Of a DNA stretch of 64,000 bases, positions 8,699-17,448 are shown one piece after another. Location: contig CAWGTB010000009.1 in NCBI GenBank assembly GCA_963825405.1, forward strand, positions 1 through 64,000. The letters run 5' to 3'. The position numbers and the translations under genes are program-made. Under the pieces are notes generated by a model, which worked only from the letters and a program-made list of their open reading frames with translations, ran no database searches and was not told the origin of the DNA. The stretch comes from JACPNO01 sp963825405. GTDB lineage: Bacteria > Acidobacteriota > Terriglobia > Bryobacterales > Bryobacteraceae. The first letter of the stretch is position 1; the number at the start of each line of letters is the position of its first letter.

Positions 8699-10893
8699 AT
8701 CATCTGGCGAATTGCCTCCAGCAATTCCGTTTGATCGAACTTGCGCTTCACCACGTAGGCGTCAGCCCCGAGGAGCAGACCCCGTTCCTGATCCTCGGGC
8801 CGCTCGAGCGAACTCACGATAATCACTGGTATGTCCTTGAACCGGCGGTCCGCCTTCAACGCCTCGACCAGTCCGAACCCGTCCAGGCGCGGCATTTGTA
8901 TGTCGGTAACAATCAGATCGGCTTTTTCAACGCGCAGCATCTCGAGCGCCTCCAGGCCGTCGACCGCCACCCGCACCCGGTAGCCGTGCGCTTCAAGAAT
9001 GCTTTTTTCGAGCGAGCGCGACGTGATCGAATCGTCCACCACAAGAATTCCGACCGCGACGGTTTGCGCCTGCGCCTGAGCCAGGCGTGGCGGTGGGGCC
9101 GCCGCCGACGGTGTGCAACTCGCCACCAACCCGGCTGGGTTCAGGACCACGAATGCCGTGCCTTCGCGCAGTAGCGCGGCCCCGGAAACATTGCCCGTTG
9201 CCGGCACAGGCATTCCAAGGTCCTGAATAAGCGCGTCGCGCTCGGCCAGGAATTCATCCACCCACACCGCATAACGCCTTCGGTCCGACTTCAACACCAT
9301 CACCGGCAGCATGCCGCCGGGCTGGGTCGTAGCTGTCTCCCCGATTTGCAGCAATCTCGCCAGGCCGTATAGCGGAATCGTCTGGCCGCCCAGGTTCACC
9401 ACCGGTTTTCCTTCCTTGTTCTCGACGCTATCGAGAGGGATGCGGTACAGACGGTCAATGCCGTGCGTGGGAATTCCGAACGTCTGGCCGGCCGCTGCAA
9501 GCAACAGCAGATGGTGGGTCGATACCGAGAGAGGAACCGACAGCAGAAATGCCGCGCCGGGCGTGTCCTTGGCCCGCAAATTCACGTCTCCCTCAAGACG
9601 GCGCACGGCTTCGTAGACCACCGAGAGTCCCATGCCGTGCCCAGACAGGTGATTGACGGTTGGCGATGTGGAAAAGCCGGGACGGAAAATGGCTCGGGCC
9701 AACTCTTCGGGAGAGTGATCGCCCGGCTCGGCTTGCGACAGTATGGTGTCCACTTTCTGCAAATCCACACCGCGCCCGTCGTCTTCCACTTCGACAATCA
9801 GGCGGCCCCGCTGCGAATCGAGACGCAGGGACAGGGAACCGACTGGCGGCTTTCCGGCAAGCGCGCGCTCGGCCGGCGTTTCAATGCCATGACTGATGGC
9901 ATTACGCAGCAGATGCATGACCGGATCTTTGAGGGCTTGCAGCACCATCCGATCCGCCCGCACTCCCGACCCGCTCAAGCGAAAATCGATTTCCTTGTTT
10001 TCGTCCCGGGCCAGGTCGCGCACCATTTTCCGAAAGCCATCGAACAGGTCTTCGGCCGGCGCCATGCGGGCGCTCCACAAATCGCGCTGCAGTTGTTCCG
10101 CCGAACGCCGCGTGTTCCAGATACTGCGATGTTGCAGCAGCCCAACCGTCTTCGACTGCGCGGCGAGCGAGCGGATCTTCTGATCGATCAATCCGATGTG
10201 CCGCACGATGCCGGAACAGTCCGGTTTACCCGCCAGGCGCCCCATTAACGACACGGATGCGTTGCGGAACCGGACCGAGTCCGTCGCCATGGCGGCAATC
10301 TGCGTGGCCAGCGAGTCCAGTTCCACGCTGACGTTGGCCTGGCGCAGGCTCTCCATGAGGATCTGTCCGGTCGAACGCACGAGCCGGTCCAGATTCTCGG
10401 TCGGCAGCCGAACCATCTCGGCAGGCTGCATGGCCGCGAGCGGGATGGAGGGGGACGTTTTTTGGACGGGAGCCTCGAGCGGCCCGGGATTGCTCTGCGG
10501 CGTCTCGCCGCCGAGCAGCGCATCCATCGCACGCAGCACCTCCGCCGGCGCCTCCGGAATGCGGTCCTCACGAAACGCGCCCACGCAGTCTTCGCTCGCG
10601 TCAAGGGCTTCATGGATGACGCGCGTCATCTGCGCGTCGAGGCGCAGGCTGCCGTCACGCACCCGCGAGAACAGCGTTTCGAGACCCGAGGCCAGACCTT
10701 CGACCGCGTCCAGATCCACCGCCCGCGCCGCGCCCTTTAGGCTGTGCGCCCGGCGGAATGCCTCGTCCAGTTCGCTGCGGCCTTCGGTTTCGGCCACTTT
10801 TTCCAGCAGCGCCAGGATCGAGCGGATGTGCTCCAGATGCTCGGCATGCTCGCCCTGAAAAATGGCCGCCAGCTTCTGGCGAATCGCGGTCAA
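8695..10893 (-). CDS. cheA: Hybrid chemotaxis kinase CheA with C-terminal receiver (CheA-REC)
   Basis: Intact, 732 residues. Order: Hpt domain (1-105) with phospho-His about residue 50 in RRAHSLKGAARAVDL; a dimerisation/linker region (about 150-300); HATPase (about 300-440) with HLLRNAISHGIETPAERAL, VEDDGRGVD and GHGMGLSVVYEAVRRLEG; a CheW-like coupling domain (about 445-575); and a receiver (about 612-732) with VVDDSITSRSLEKSIL, phospho-Asp in LIVTDIQMPRLDGF and VVKRKFD. CheA autophosphorylates under MCP/CheW control and passes phosphate to CheB, to its own receiver and probably to the downstream receiver-kinases. The CheA-REC form is that of WspE-type pathways. Overlaps of 4 bases with mcp and cheB indicate translational coupling. 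Confidence 0.95.
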   Translation of the reverse strand: MTAIRQKLAAIFQGEHAEHLEHIRSILALLEKVAETEGRSELDEAFRRAHSLKGAARAVDLDAVEGLASGLETLFSRVRDGSLRLDAQMTRVIHEALDASEDCVGAFREDRIPEAPAEVLRAMDALLGGETPQSNPGPLEAPVQKTSPSIPLAAMQPAEMVRLPTENLDRLVRSTGQILMESLRQANVSVELDSLATQIAAMATDSVRFRNASVSLMGRLAGKPDCSGIVRHIGLIDQKIRSLAAQSKTVGLLQHRSIWNTRRSAEQLQRDLWSARMAPAEDLFDGFRKMVRDLARDENKEIDFRLSGSGVRADRMVLQALKDPVMHLLRNAISHGIETPAERALAGKPPVGSLSLRLDSQRGRLIVEVEDDGRGVDLQKVDTILSQAEPGDHSPEELARAIFRPGFSTSPTVNHLSGHGMGLSVVYEAVRRLEGDVNLRAKDTPGAAFLLSVPLSVSTHHLLLLAAAGQTFGIPTHGIDRLYRIPLDSVENKEGKPVVNLGGQTIPLYGLARLLQIGETATTQPGGMLPVMVLKSDRRRYAVWVDEFLAERDALIQDLGMPVPATGNVSGAALLREGTAFVVLNPAGLVASCTPSAAAPPPRLAQAQAQTVAVGILVVDDSITSRSLEKSILEAHGYRVRVAVDGLEALEMLRVEKADLIVTDIQMPRLDGFGLVEALKADRRFKDIPVIIVSSLERPEDQERGLLLGADAYVVKRKFDQTELLEAIRQMI

Positions 10894-12497
10894 AGCCGGT
10901 AACCCTCCGCCGCCAGGCCCAGTTGGGCGCCGATACTGGCGAGAATGCCCGCGGCCTTTTCCGTCTGCCGGGTGCTAATGGCGGCTTGTTCACTACCGCG
11001 CGTCATGTCTTTGATCGCTTGCATGACGTTGTCGAAGCCGATCTGCTGCTGATTGGTGCCGGCCACGATCTGTTGAAACGCCTGCACGCTCTGATCGATG
11101 TTGGCCGCCATGTTGCGAATCGCCGACGCAGCCACATCAGCCTGATGCTTGCCCAGGTCCACGCGTTTGACCGCCTCCTCGGTGAGCATGACCGACGTGT
11201 TGATCTCCCTCTGGATGTCTCCCAAAATGGTTTTCACCTGCACGGTGGCGGCCTTCGACTGGTCGGCCAGGTTCTTGATTTCCCCAGCCACCACTGAAAA
11301 GGTACGGCCATGCTCCCCGGCGGCGGCGGCCTCGATCGCCGCGTTCAATGCCAGCAGGTGGGATTGTTCGGCAATATCGTTCACCGTGGCCAGAATGTCG
11401 CCGACCATTTGAGTTTTCTCGCTCAACGACACGATGTTCTGTGCCACGGCCTCGGCTTGCTCATGTATGGATTCCAACGTTTGGTTGGCTTTCTGCACGG
11501 CATCCAGTCCGCAAGTATTGGCGATTGAGACAGCGGCTGCGGTGATGGTCACTTGCTTGGCTTTTTCGGCGATCTGCGCGCAGGACTGGCTCACCTGCTG
11601 CATGGTGGCATTGGTCTCCTGATAGGCTGCTACCAGCTGGCCGGTGACTGCCGCTTGTTGCTTTGCGGATGCCGAAATTTCCATGGTGGCGGCGTTGAGA
11701 TTTTCGCTGGCGGCGCGCGTCTGAGTCGCCATTTTCCTTAGCCGCGTCACCATTTGATTCAGGCCGCAGCCGAGCATTCCCAATTCGTCGCTGCCTTCGC
11801 GCGCGGATTTCTGATTTAGGTCCCCGACGCCAACCGACTTTACGAATTCCTGGAATTCACCTAGCGGGCGGGTAATGGAAAGGCGCGTAACGATCCCCAG
11901 GAAGGCGGCCACGCCAAAGCCCAGCAAACTTCCGTAGAGAATGATCCGATTGGTGCCGTGCGCTTCCGTCGGGGCAACCCCTTCCCGCTGCTTCAGTAGC
12001 GCGCGTTCTTCGTCCCCCATCGCCATCAGCAATCCCGTGATCTGCGTCATGCGCTCCCGGCCATTGGCTTCGACGAGGGCCGCCTGCGCGGAGGGAAATC
12101 CTTTTTCCCGGCGTACGCTGGCGATGTGAATCAGGCTTTCAAGGCTCCGGTCGATCAGCGGATCCATCATCTCGATCCGGCGCAGTTGGCCGGGATTGTC
12201 GATAGTCAGTTGACGGAGCTGTTTGCGGCTCGCGGCCAGACGCGTCCGCAATCCATAGATCGATTCCAGGAAGCGCTCATCGCCCGTCGCCACGAACCCG
12301 CGGCTCGCGCTTTCGATCTCGATTAAATTGCCGCGAATGCTCTCCATCTCGGCCATCACCAGATACGTATGGTCGACCCATCCGTTGGCTTCGAGCATCC
12401 GGTCCGCGCTCCGGTAGGAGGCGATTCCAGCGATGACCAGGCACAGCATGGTTAGTCCGTAACCGTAAAGAATTTTTTGTCCGATGCTCAGTTTCAC
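10890..12497 (-). CDS. Methyl-accepting chemotaxis protein with CHASE3-like sensor domain
   Basis: Intact, 535 residues. Membrane helix 1 at about 9-28 (ILYGYGLTMLCLVIAGIASY), an extracytoplasmic helical domain of CHASE3 type (about 35-180, with IESASRGFVATGDERFLESI), membrane helix 2 at about 184-207, HAMP (about 208-255) and a long coiled signalling domain with the conserved hairpin region around EAAAAGEHGRTFSVVAGEI and KNLADQSKAATVQVK. No C-terminal CheR-tethering pentapeptide is visible, which fits a CheR that carries its own TPR domain. It is the receptor of this operon and sits between cheW and cheA with 4-base overlaps on both sides. CHASE3-like helical sensors are also found in WspA-type receptors; the ligand is unknown. 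Confidence 0.93.
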   Translation of the reverse strand: MKLSIGQKILYGYGLTMLCLVIAGIASYRSADRMLEANGWVDHTYLVMAEMESIRGNLIEIESASRGFVATGDERFLESIYGLRTRLAASRKQLRQLTIDNPGQLRRIEMMDPLIDRSLESLIHIASVRREKGFPSAQAALVEANGRERMTQITGLLMAMGDEERALLKQREGVAPTEAHGTNRIILYGSLLGFGVAAFLGIVTRLSITRPLGEFQEFVKSVGVGDLNQKSAREGSDELGMLGCGLNQMVTRLRKMATQTRAASENLNAATMEISASAKQQAAVTGQLVAAYQETNATMQQVSQSCAQIAEKAKQVTITAAAVSIANTCGLDAVQKANQTLESIHEQAEAVAQNIVSLSEKTQMVGDILATVNDIAEQSHLLALNAAIEAAAAGEHGRTFSVVAGEIKNLADQSKAATVQVKTILGDIQREINTSVMLTEEAVKRVDLGKHQADVAASAIRNMAANIDQSVQAFQQIVAGTNQQQIGFDNVMQAIKDMTRGSEQAAISTRQTEKAAGILASIGAQLGLAAEGYRL

Positions 12498-13036
12498 GTA
12501 TTGCCTCCTGTTTCCAACTCTGCGAAGAGCGCTTCCGTGCTGAGTAACATCACCGGATCGGTCGATCCTTTATGGCGTAGAGACGACCCGTTGGCGCGCA
12601 CGTCGCCGGGGCCGATCCAACGCAGGGGCTCGACGCTGTCGATCTGCAGTCCGATCTCGCGGCCGTTCCGGCGTAGCAGCACCACCCGGGCCGGTTCGCC
12701 TGCCGGCATCGCGTCCGCGCCCGCGATTCCCAGCCAGCGCCGCAGATCGATCACTGGCCGAATCTCGCCATGCACGTTGATGACGCCCGCAAACACTGCC
12801 GCCGCGCCCGGAACCGGCGTGGCCCGTACCGGCGGCAAAATCTCCGCGACTTCCGCCACATCGATCCCGTAGCGCTCCTTGCCGATCCCAAGCACAATGA
12901 CCGGCGTCGCATCCCGCGCGGCGCCGGCGGCTGAAGGACGGCGCGCGAGGCGGTCGGCCCGTTCCCGCCAAACCGCCTGCATTCGCGGTTCGGGCGGCAG
13001 AGCGGGCGTTGAGGATATGGGTTCGCCAGGATTCAT
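12494..13036 (-). CDS. cheW: CheW coupling protein
   Basis: 180 residues, intact. After about 40 variable residues the CheW fold runs from PVIVLGIGKERYGIDVAEVA through EILPPVRATPVPGAAAVFAG, VINVHGEIRPVIDLRRWLG and EIGLQIDSVEPLRWIG. This is the SH3-like scaffold that links the MCP tip to CheA. It starts inside the last codons of cheR (4-base overlap) and its stop overlaps the mcp start by 4 bases. Only one stand-alone CheW is present, whereas Wsp operons usually have two; the CheW-like domain inside CheA is separate. Confidence 0.92.
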   Translation of the reverse strand: MNPGEPISSTPALPPEPRMQAVWRERADRLARRPSAAGAARDATPVIVLGIGKERYGIDVAEVAEILPPVRATPVPGAAAVFAGVINVHGEIRPVIDLRRWLGIAGADAMPAGEPARVVLLRRNGREIGLQIDSVEPLRWIGPGDVRANGSSLRHKGSTDPVMLLSTEALFAELETGGNT

Positions 13037-14422
13037 CCGATCGGCCTCTTTCGTGCTTCGCCCGATGGTTCCCGCTGCATTTGGGCGAGTTCCCTCAGGC
13101 GGGCTGCCGTCACACCTGCCCCGGCGGCGACAATAGCGTCATCCGCCACCCCCTCCAACAGCTGCAGGACATTACCGAATGACCGTGCCGCCGCGTGGGC
13201 TTTCCGGGCGCGCTTCAAAGCCAGGCCCAGATGATAGTGCGCCAGGGCAAAACCACGATCGAGGTAAATGGCTTGACGCAGCGATCGCTCGGCCTCCGGG
13301 ACGCTGCCGAGGTTCTCCAGAATCAGCGCCCGATAGAAATGAATCGCCGGATTTAACCGGTCGTGCAGAAGCAATTGTTCGGCGTACACCGCCGCGGTCC
13401 CCCAATCGCCGCAGTCCGCCAGTGCCAGCAGACCGGCCACATCGGCGGGCTTCTGGTGGGCGATCGGGGGCTGCGGCGACAGAGCCGGAGGCGTTGGTAG
13501 TTTTTCAGGTTGAGCTACCGGCGTGTCGGAAAACGCCGCTGGCTTTTGATACAGGCGCGCCCCGGGGGCATCCACGGTACAAAAGGCCTGGTAGGTGTCG
13601 ATATTGCACTCGGTGGCGCCTACCACCAGCCAGCCGCCCTGTTCGAGCGCGTAATAAAATTGCCCGACCAGCCGGCGATTCACTCGAGGCGCGAAGTAAA
13701 TCATCACGTTGCGGCACAGAATCAGATCGAAACGGGTATCGGCGGGCCAGGGCGTCGACAACTTGCCCGCGGCCAGATTCATCTGATGAAACGAGACCCA
13801 GCGCTGGTAGCGGGGATGGATGGTCCAGGTGTCGGCTTCGTGCGAAAAGCACTCCAGCTGGGTCGCCGCGGAGGTCGAGCGCAAGGCCCATTGGTGAAAT
13901 TTACCCGCTGCCGCGCGTTCCAGGTGGCTCCGGCTCAAATCGGTGGCATGAATAGCGATTTTCCAATCGGCTGTGCGCTCGCCCAGCTCCCGCTCGAGGA
14001 GAATCGCCAGCGAATAGGGCTCGGCGCCCGAGGCGCAGCCTGCGCTCCAGATTCGGATTCTGTTTCGAAGCATGGTTGCGCTGCAGGATGTCGGGGACAA
14101 TGACGTCGCGAATCGCGATGTAGTGCTCGGGGTCGCGGAAAAAGGATGTTTCTCCATTGGTGAGCAGGGCTACCAGAACGTCCATCTCGACGCTGCTGGC
14201 CGCATCATCGGCTAGTAATGCAGCGTAGGAGGAGCAGTCCGGCAGGCCGAGAGCTAACAGGCGTTCGCCGATCAAGGTGACCAGCAACTGGTCCCGGTCC
14301 GCGTAGAAGGCCAGGCCGGTCGACGCGATCAGATCGCTCTTCAGCCGTCGATAGGCGGGATCACGCGGTTCAGATAACGTGCTCGCATCCAGGCGGAGCC
14401 GGCGCGTCTGCGGATTCCCCAT
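13033..14422 (-). CDS. cheR: CheR methyltransferase with C-terminal TPR domain (one frameshift)
   Basis: The N-terminal CheR helical domain starts at 14422 and includes YRRLKSDLIASTGLAFY and VALLTNGETSFFRDPEHY. The SAM-binding catalytic domain continues in another frame from about 14050: RIWSAGCASGAEPYSLAI (motif I), FDLILCRNVMIYF, then GGWLVVGATE. After a Pro-rich linker, TPR-like helices follow (AIHFYRALILENLGSVPEAE, then SLRQAIYLDRGFALAHYHLG). CheR methylates glutamates of the MCP. A TPR-bearing CheR is typical of WspC-like and other alternative-function chemosensory systems. It is the first gene of the operon, about 114 bp from the divergent receiver-ATPase gene. The single frame change near 14,045-14,060 is probably a sequence error. 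Confidence 0.88.
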
Positions 14423-14536
14423 CCCGTGTAGATCGGCATATTTTTGAAAAACCTACCTAGCACTCTCGCCGCCTGCGGCCTATGTTCCTGTTCCGGAAAC
14501 CGCCGATGAGAATAATCACGACTCAATCTCCCTCTT

Positions 14537-15769
14537 ATGAAAAAGACTCTGACGGTTCTCCTCATCGAAGATAGTGCCGACTATGCCGCCCTGGTTCAGC
14601 AATGGCTTTCCCTCAGCACCGATATCGCATTTGTCCTGAACTGGACCGATTCTCTGCAGGCAGGCCTGAATCGCCTGAAGCAAGGCGGGGTCGACGTGAT
14701 TCTGCTCGACCTGGGGTTGCCGGACAGCAACGGCCTCGCCACTTTCACTAAGACCAAAGTGGAGGCGTCCACGGTGCCCATGATTCTGCTGAGCGGGGAC
14801 AATAGCGAACACCTGGCGCTGCAGATGGTGCAGGACGGAGCCCAGGATTATATCGTCAAAGGCTCGTGCGATGGGGACTCGCTGGCCAAAGCCATTCAAT
14901 ACGCCGTGGTGCGGCAAGGCAGCCGGGCGGACAAAGCGAGCGCCGAGCCGGCGGCTGATCAGGCCACCGTCATTGGGGTAATGGGGGTCAAGGGAGGCGT
15001 CGGGGCCACCACCATCGCCTGCAACCTGGCGGTCGAGCTGCGCCAGCAAACCAACGGAAAGACGCTGCTGGCGGACCTGGACCTGAACGGCGGCATGGCC
15101 AGCTTCCTGATGGGAGCCGAATCGGAATATACCGTGCTGGATGCAGCCAGCAACGTGGACCGGCTGGATCGCTCTTTCTGGGAAGGATTAGTCGCCCATT
15201 GTCCCGACGATCTGGACGTACTGTGCTCACCCAGTCTGCCCGGCGTTGCCGAACCGGCCGAGGACAATCTGCGGCAGGTGCTGGGAGTGATCCGGACACT
15301 CTACCGCTGGGTAGTGGTCGACTTGGGGCGCCCTTCCGGGTTCTCGCTCGGCCTGTTGGACAAAGTAACCGAACTGTTTCTGGTGACCTCCACCAGTGTG
15401 CCGGCGCTGTTCGAGGCCAAACGGGCGATCGACGCGCTGCATAAAGCAGGCTTTGAAGGCGACCGGCTACGGCTGATTGTCAATCAACTCTCCCGCACGC
15501 AGAAGTTCTCCGGCAACGACCTGGACCGGATTTTCGGCGTGCCGGTATATGGACGGTTCGCCGCCGCCAGCCAGGATTTGCACGATGCCTGCGTGCAGAA
15601 GAAGCTGCCCGGCAGGAATAGCGAGTTTCGCGTGCAGATGGCGGCTCTGGCCCGGAAAGCGGCGGGACTGCAGCCGGAGAAACCCAAGAGCCGGGTTTCG
15701 CAAATGTTCTCGTTCGCCGAGAAAACCGGCGCGGCCGACAGCCGGACTTCGCGGGTCACGAGTCTGTAA
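14537..15769 (+). CDS. Receiver-ParA/CpaE-like ATPase 1 (complete receiver)
   Basis: 410 residues. The N-terminal receiver (about 5-120) keeps all key positions: acidic pair E11-D12 in LLIEDSADY, phospho-Asp D58 in VILLDLGLPDS, Ser in ILLSGDN and Lys108 in YIVKGS. The C-terminal part (about 143-380) is a MinD/ParA-type ATPase with deviant Walker A VKGGVGATTIACNLA, switch-like LLADLDLNGGMASFLMG and Walker B-like RWVVVDLGRPSGFS. This is the build of CpaE/TadZ proteins, which localise pili or other polar machines. It is transcribed away from cheR, and its TAA overlaps the ATG of the next paralogue (TAATG). A phospho-signal from the neighbouring CheA could control the ATPase; that link is inference. 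Confidence 0.88.
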   Translation: MKKTLTVLLIEDSADYAALVQQWLSLSTDIAFVLNWTDSLQAGLNRLKQGGVDVILLDLGLPDSNGLATFTKTKVEASTVPMILLSGDNSEHLALQMVQDGAQDYIVKGSCDGDSLAKAIQYAVVRQGSRADKASAEPAADQATVIGVMGVKGGVGATTIACNLAVELRQQTNGKTLLADLDLNGGMASFLMGAESEYTVLDAASNVDRLDRSFWEGLVAHCPDDLDVLCSPSLPGVAEPAEDNLRQVLGVIRTLYRWVVVDLGRPSGFSLGLLDKVTELFLVTSTSVPALFEAKRAIDALHKAGFEGDRLRLIVNQLSRTQKFSGNDLDRIFGVPVYGRFAAASQDLHDACVQKKLPGRNSEFRVQMAALARKAAGLQPEKPKSRVSQMFSFAEKTGAADSRTSRVTSL

Positions 15770-16962
15770 TGGATGGCCAGAGCCTGTTCGTCCTGCTGAT
15801 TCAGAAAGACGGCGCTGACCCCGAGCCAATCCGCCGCGCTCTCGGCCAACCAGCCGCAGCCGCCATGCAGCTGCAGTGCGTGGACAGCCTGCACACGGCA
15901 TTGGCGCGTATTGGCGGCGGCGGCGTCGACGTCGTGGTGCTTGATCTCTCCCTGCGCGAAGAGGGGTCGAACGATGGTTTGAGTGCTTTCTTGCAATTAC
16001 GCAAGGCTGCCCCGCAGGCAGGCATCGTGGTTCTGTACGATGCCCACGATGAAGGTCTTGCGCTGCGGGCCATGCGCGCCGGCGCCACGGCGAGTGCACT
16101 CAAGCAGAGCTCCGGCGACGGCCTGGCCCTGGCGATCCGCTCCGCCGCCGGGCGGGTGAGCAAGCCAGGCGACGCGCGCGCCGCGACTGCCCCGCGGCGG
16201 ACTGGCGCGGCTATCGCGTTCCTCGGCGCGAAAGGAGGAGTCGGCACGACGACAGTTGCTCTGAATGTCGCCGCTGCGTTGGCCGGGCATCAGCCGGTAA
16301 TTCTGGTCGAAATGCGGCCAGCATTTGGAACTTTGCAGCCGTACCTCGCGCCTCGTGATCCTGTACGCAATCTGTCGCATCTGCTGCGGGGGGACAAAAC
16401 CGAAATCACTGCTGCGCAAGCCGCCGCCTGTCTATGGCCCTGCAAAAAGGTTCCAGGATTAAGCGTTTTATTCGGTCCGCAACGGGCTGAAGAATGCGGA
16501 GAACTGGCGACCGGCCGCGTCCAGGAGTTGATGCAGGTGTTAACCGGCTTGGCGGATTTCGTGGTGCTCGATCTGCCGTCTTCGCTTTCCGACGCCAATC
16601 GCGCCGCCGTCCAGGCCTCGAGCCGAGTGGTTCTGGTGATGGAACGGGAACCGTTCTGCGTGCAATCCGCCAAACGGATGACGGAGGCGCTCGAAGCCTG
16701 GGAAGGTACGCCCCAGCCCATCGAAATCATGGTAGTGAACCGCGCGCTACTGAGTTGTCCGATGCCTTTGGCCGAAGTCGAAACCCAGCTTGGATTTCCA
16801 CCCCTGGCTGTCGTGCCTCCGGCGCCGGAAATCTGTCTGGCCGCCCAACGTGCCCATCTGCCGCTGGTCGCCTTTCAGCGCGATAGCCTGGTGGCCGACA
16901 GTCTGATGGGACTAGCCGAAAAATGCGCATCGTTCAGGCAGACGGTACCGATGGTGGCCTGA
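15769..16962 (+). CDS. Receiver-like-ParA/CpaE ATPase 2 (pseudo-receiver)
   Basis: 397 residues with the same two-domain plan as the preceding gene. The receiver-like domain has lost the acidic pair (LLIQKDGAD in place of LLIEDSADY) and the conserved Ser/Thr (VVLYDAHDE), but keeps the Asp in VVVLDLSLREEG. It is probably not phosphorylated in the usual way. The ATPase domain has an intact deviant Walker A (AKGGVGTTTVALNVA, about 154-168). Its next motif is LVEMRPAFGTLQPYL, with Glu instead of the Asp seen in copy 1, and Walker B-like FVVLDLPSSLSDANRA. It starts on the stop codon of copy 1 (translational coupling) and overlaps, tail to tail, the lone CheY-like gene at 16934. Confidence 0.86.
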   Translation: MDGQSLFVLLIQKDGADPEPIRRALGQPAAAAMQLQCVDSLHTALARIGGGGVDVVVLDLSLREEGSNDGLSAFLQLRKAAPQAGIVVLYDAHDEGLALRAMRAGATASALKQSSGDGLALAIRSAAGRVSKPGDARAATAPRRTGAAIAFLGAKGGVGTTTVALNVAAALAGHQPVILVEMRPAFGTLQPYLAPRDPVRNLSHLLRGDKTEITAAQAAACLWPCKKVPGLSVLFGPQRAEECGELATGRVQELMQVLTGLADFVVLDLPSSLSDANRAAVQASSRVVLVMEREPFCVQSAKRMTEALEAWEGTPQPIEIMVVNRALLSCPMPLAEVETQLGFPPLAVVPPAPEICLAAQRAHLPLVAFQRDSLVADSLMGLAEKCASFRQTVPMVA

Positions 16963-17344
16963 CGCCGCTCCCGCCTGCCTGCAGGCACTGCCGAATCTGG
17001 CTTGCCAGCGTGCGCGTATCGAAAGGCTTGGCAATGTGGCCGCTGCAGCCCGCCGCCCGAAATTCTTCTAAATCGACCGGCAAAATGCAGGCGCTAAACG
17101 CGATGACGATCAGGCTCCGGGTAGCGGGGTCCGCTTTCAAGCGCCGGGTCAGTTCCAGGCCATCCATGCCGGGTAGTTGTATGTCCATGAGAATCAGCGC
17201 GGGCTGGAAACTCTGCAGCGCCGCCAGCGCCTGTTCGGCATCTCCAGCCGTTCTCACGTCGTATCCGCGTTGGGTGAGCAGCAGGCGAACCAGCCGCAGG
17301 TTGGCTTCGTAGTCATCGATAACCAGAATGATTTCGCCTGCCAT
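16934..17344 (-). CDS. Single-domain response regulator (CheY-like)
   Basis: 136 residues consisting of one receiver and a short tail (GGSGVRPPSVPSA). All phosphorylation-site residues are present: IILVIDDYEANLRLVRLLL with the acidic pair, phospho-Asp in LILMDIQLPGMDGLELTRR, Ser in IAFSAC and Lys in GHIAKPFD. It is the only stand-alone CheY-like protein near the che operon and lies on the same strand as that operon. It sits between receiver-ATPase copies 2 and 3, overlapping the end of copy 2 by 29 bases. It may be the diffusible phospho-carrier or a phosphate sink; which one cannot be told from sequence. Confidence 0.9.
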   Translation of the reverse strand: MAGEIILVIDDYEANLRLVRLLLTQRGYDVRTAGDAEQALAALQSFQPALILMDIQLPGMDGLELTRRLKADPATRSLIVIAFSACILPVDLEEFRAAGCSGHIAKPFDTRTLASQIRQCLQAGGSGVRPPSVPSA

Positions 17345-17448
17345 GCCGCGTGCCCTCTAATGAAATCGAGAGCGTGCGCCTGAGACTTTAGAGCGATCGC
17401 GCTAAAGCCGAGGGCGCTATTTTGCCGAACAGATTCTGAGACCACATC

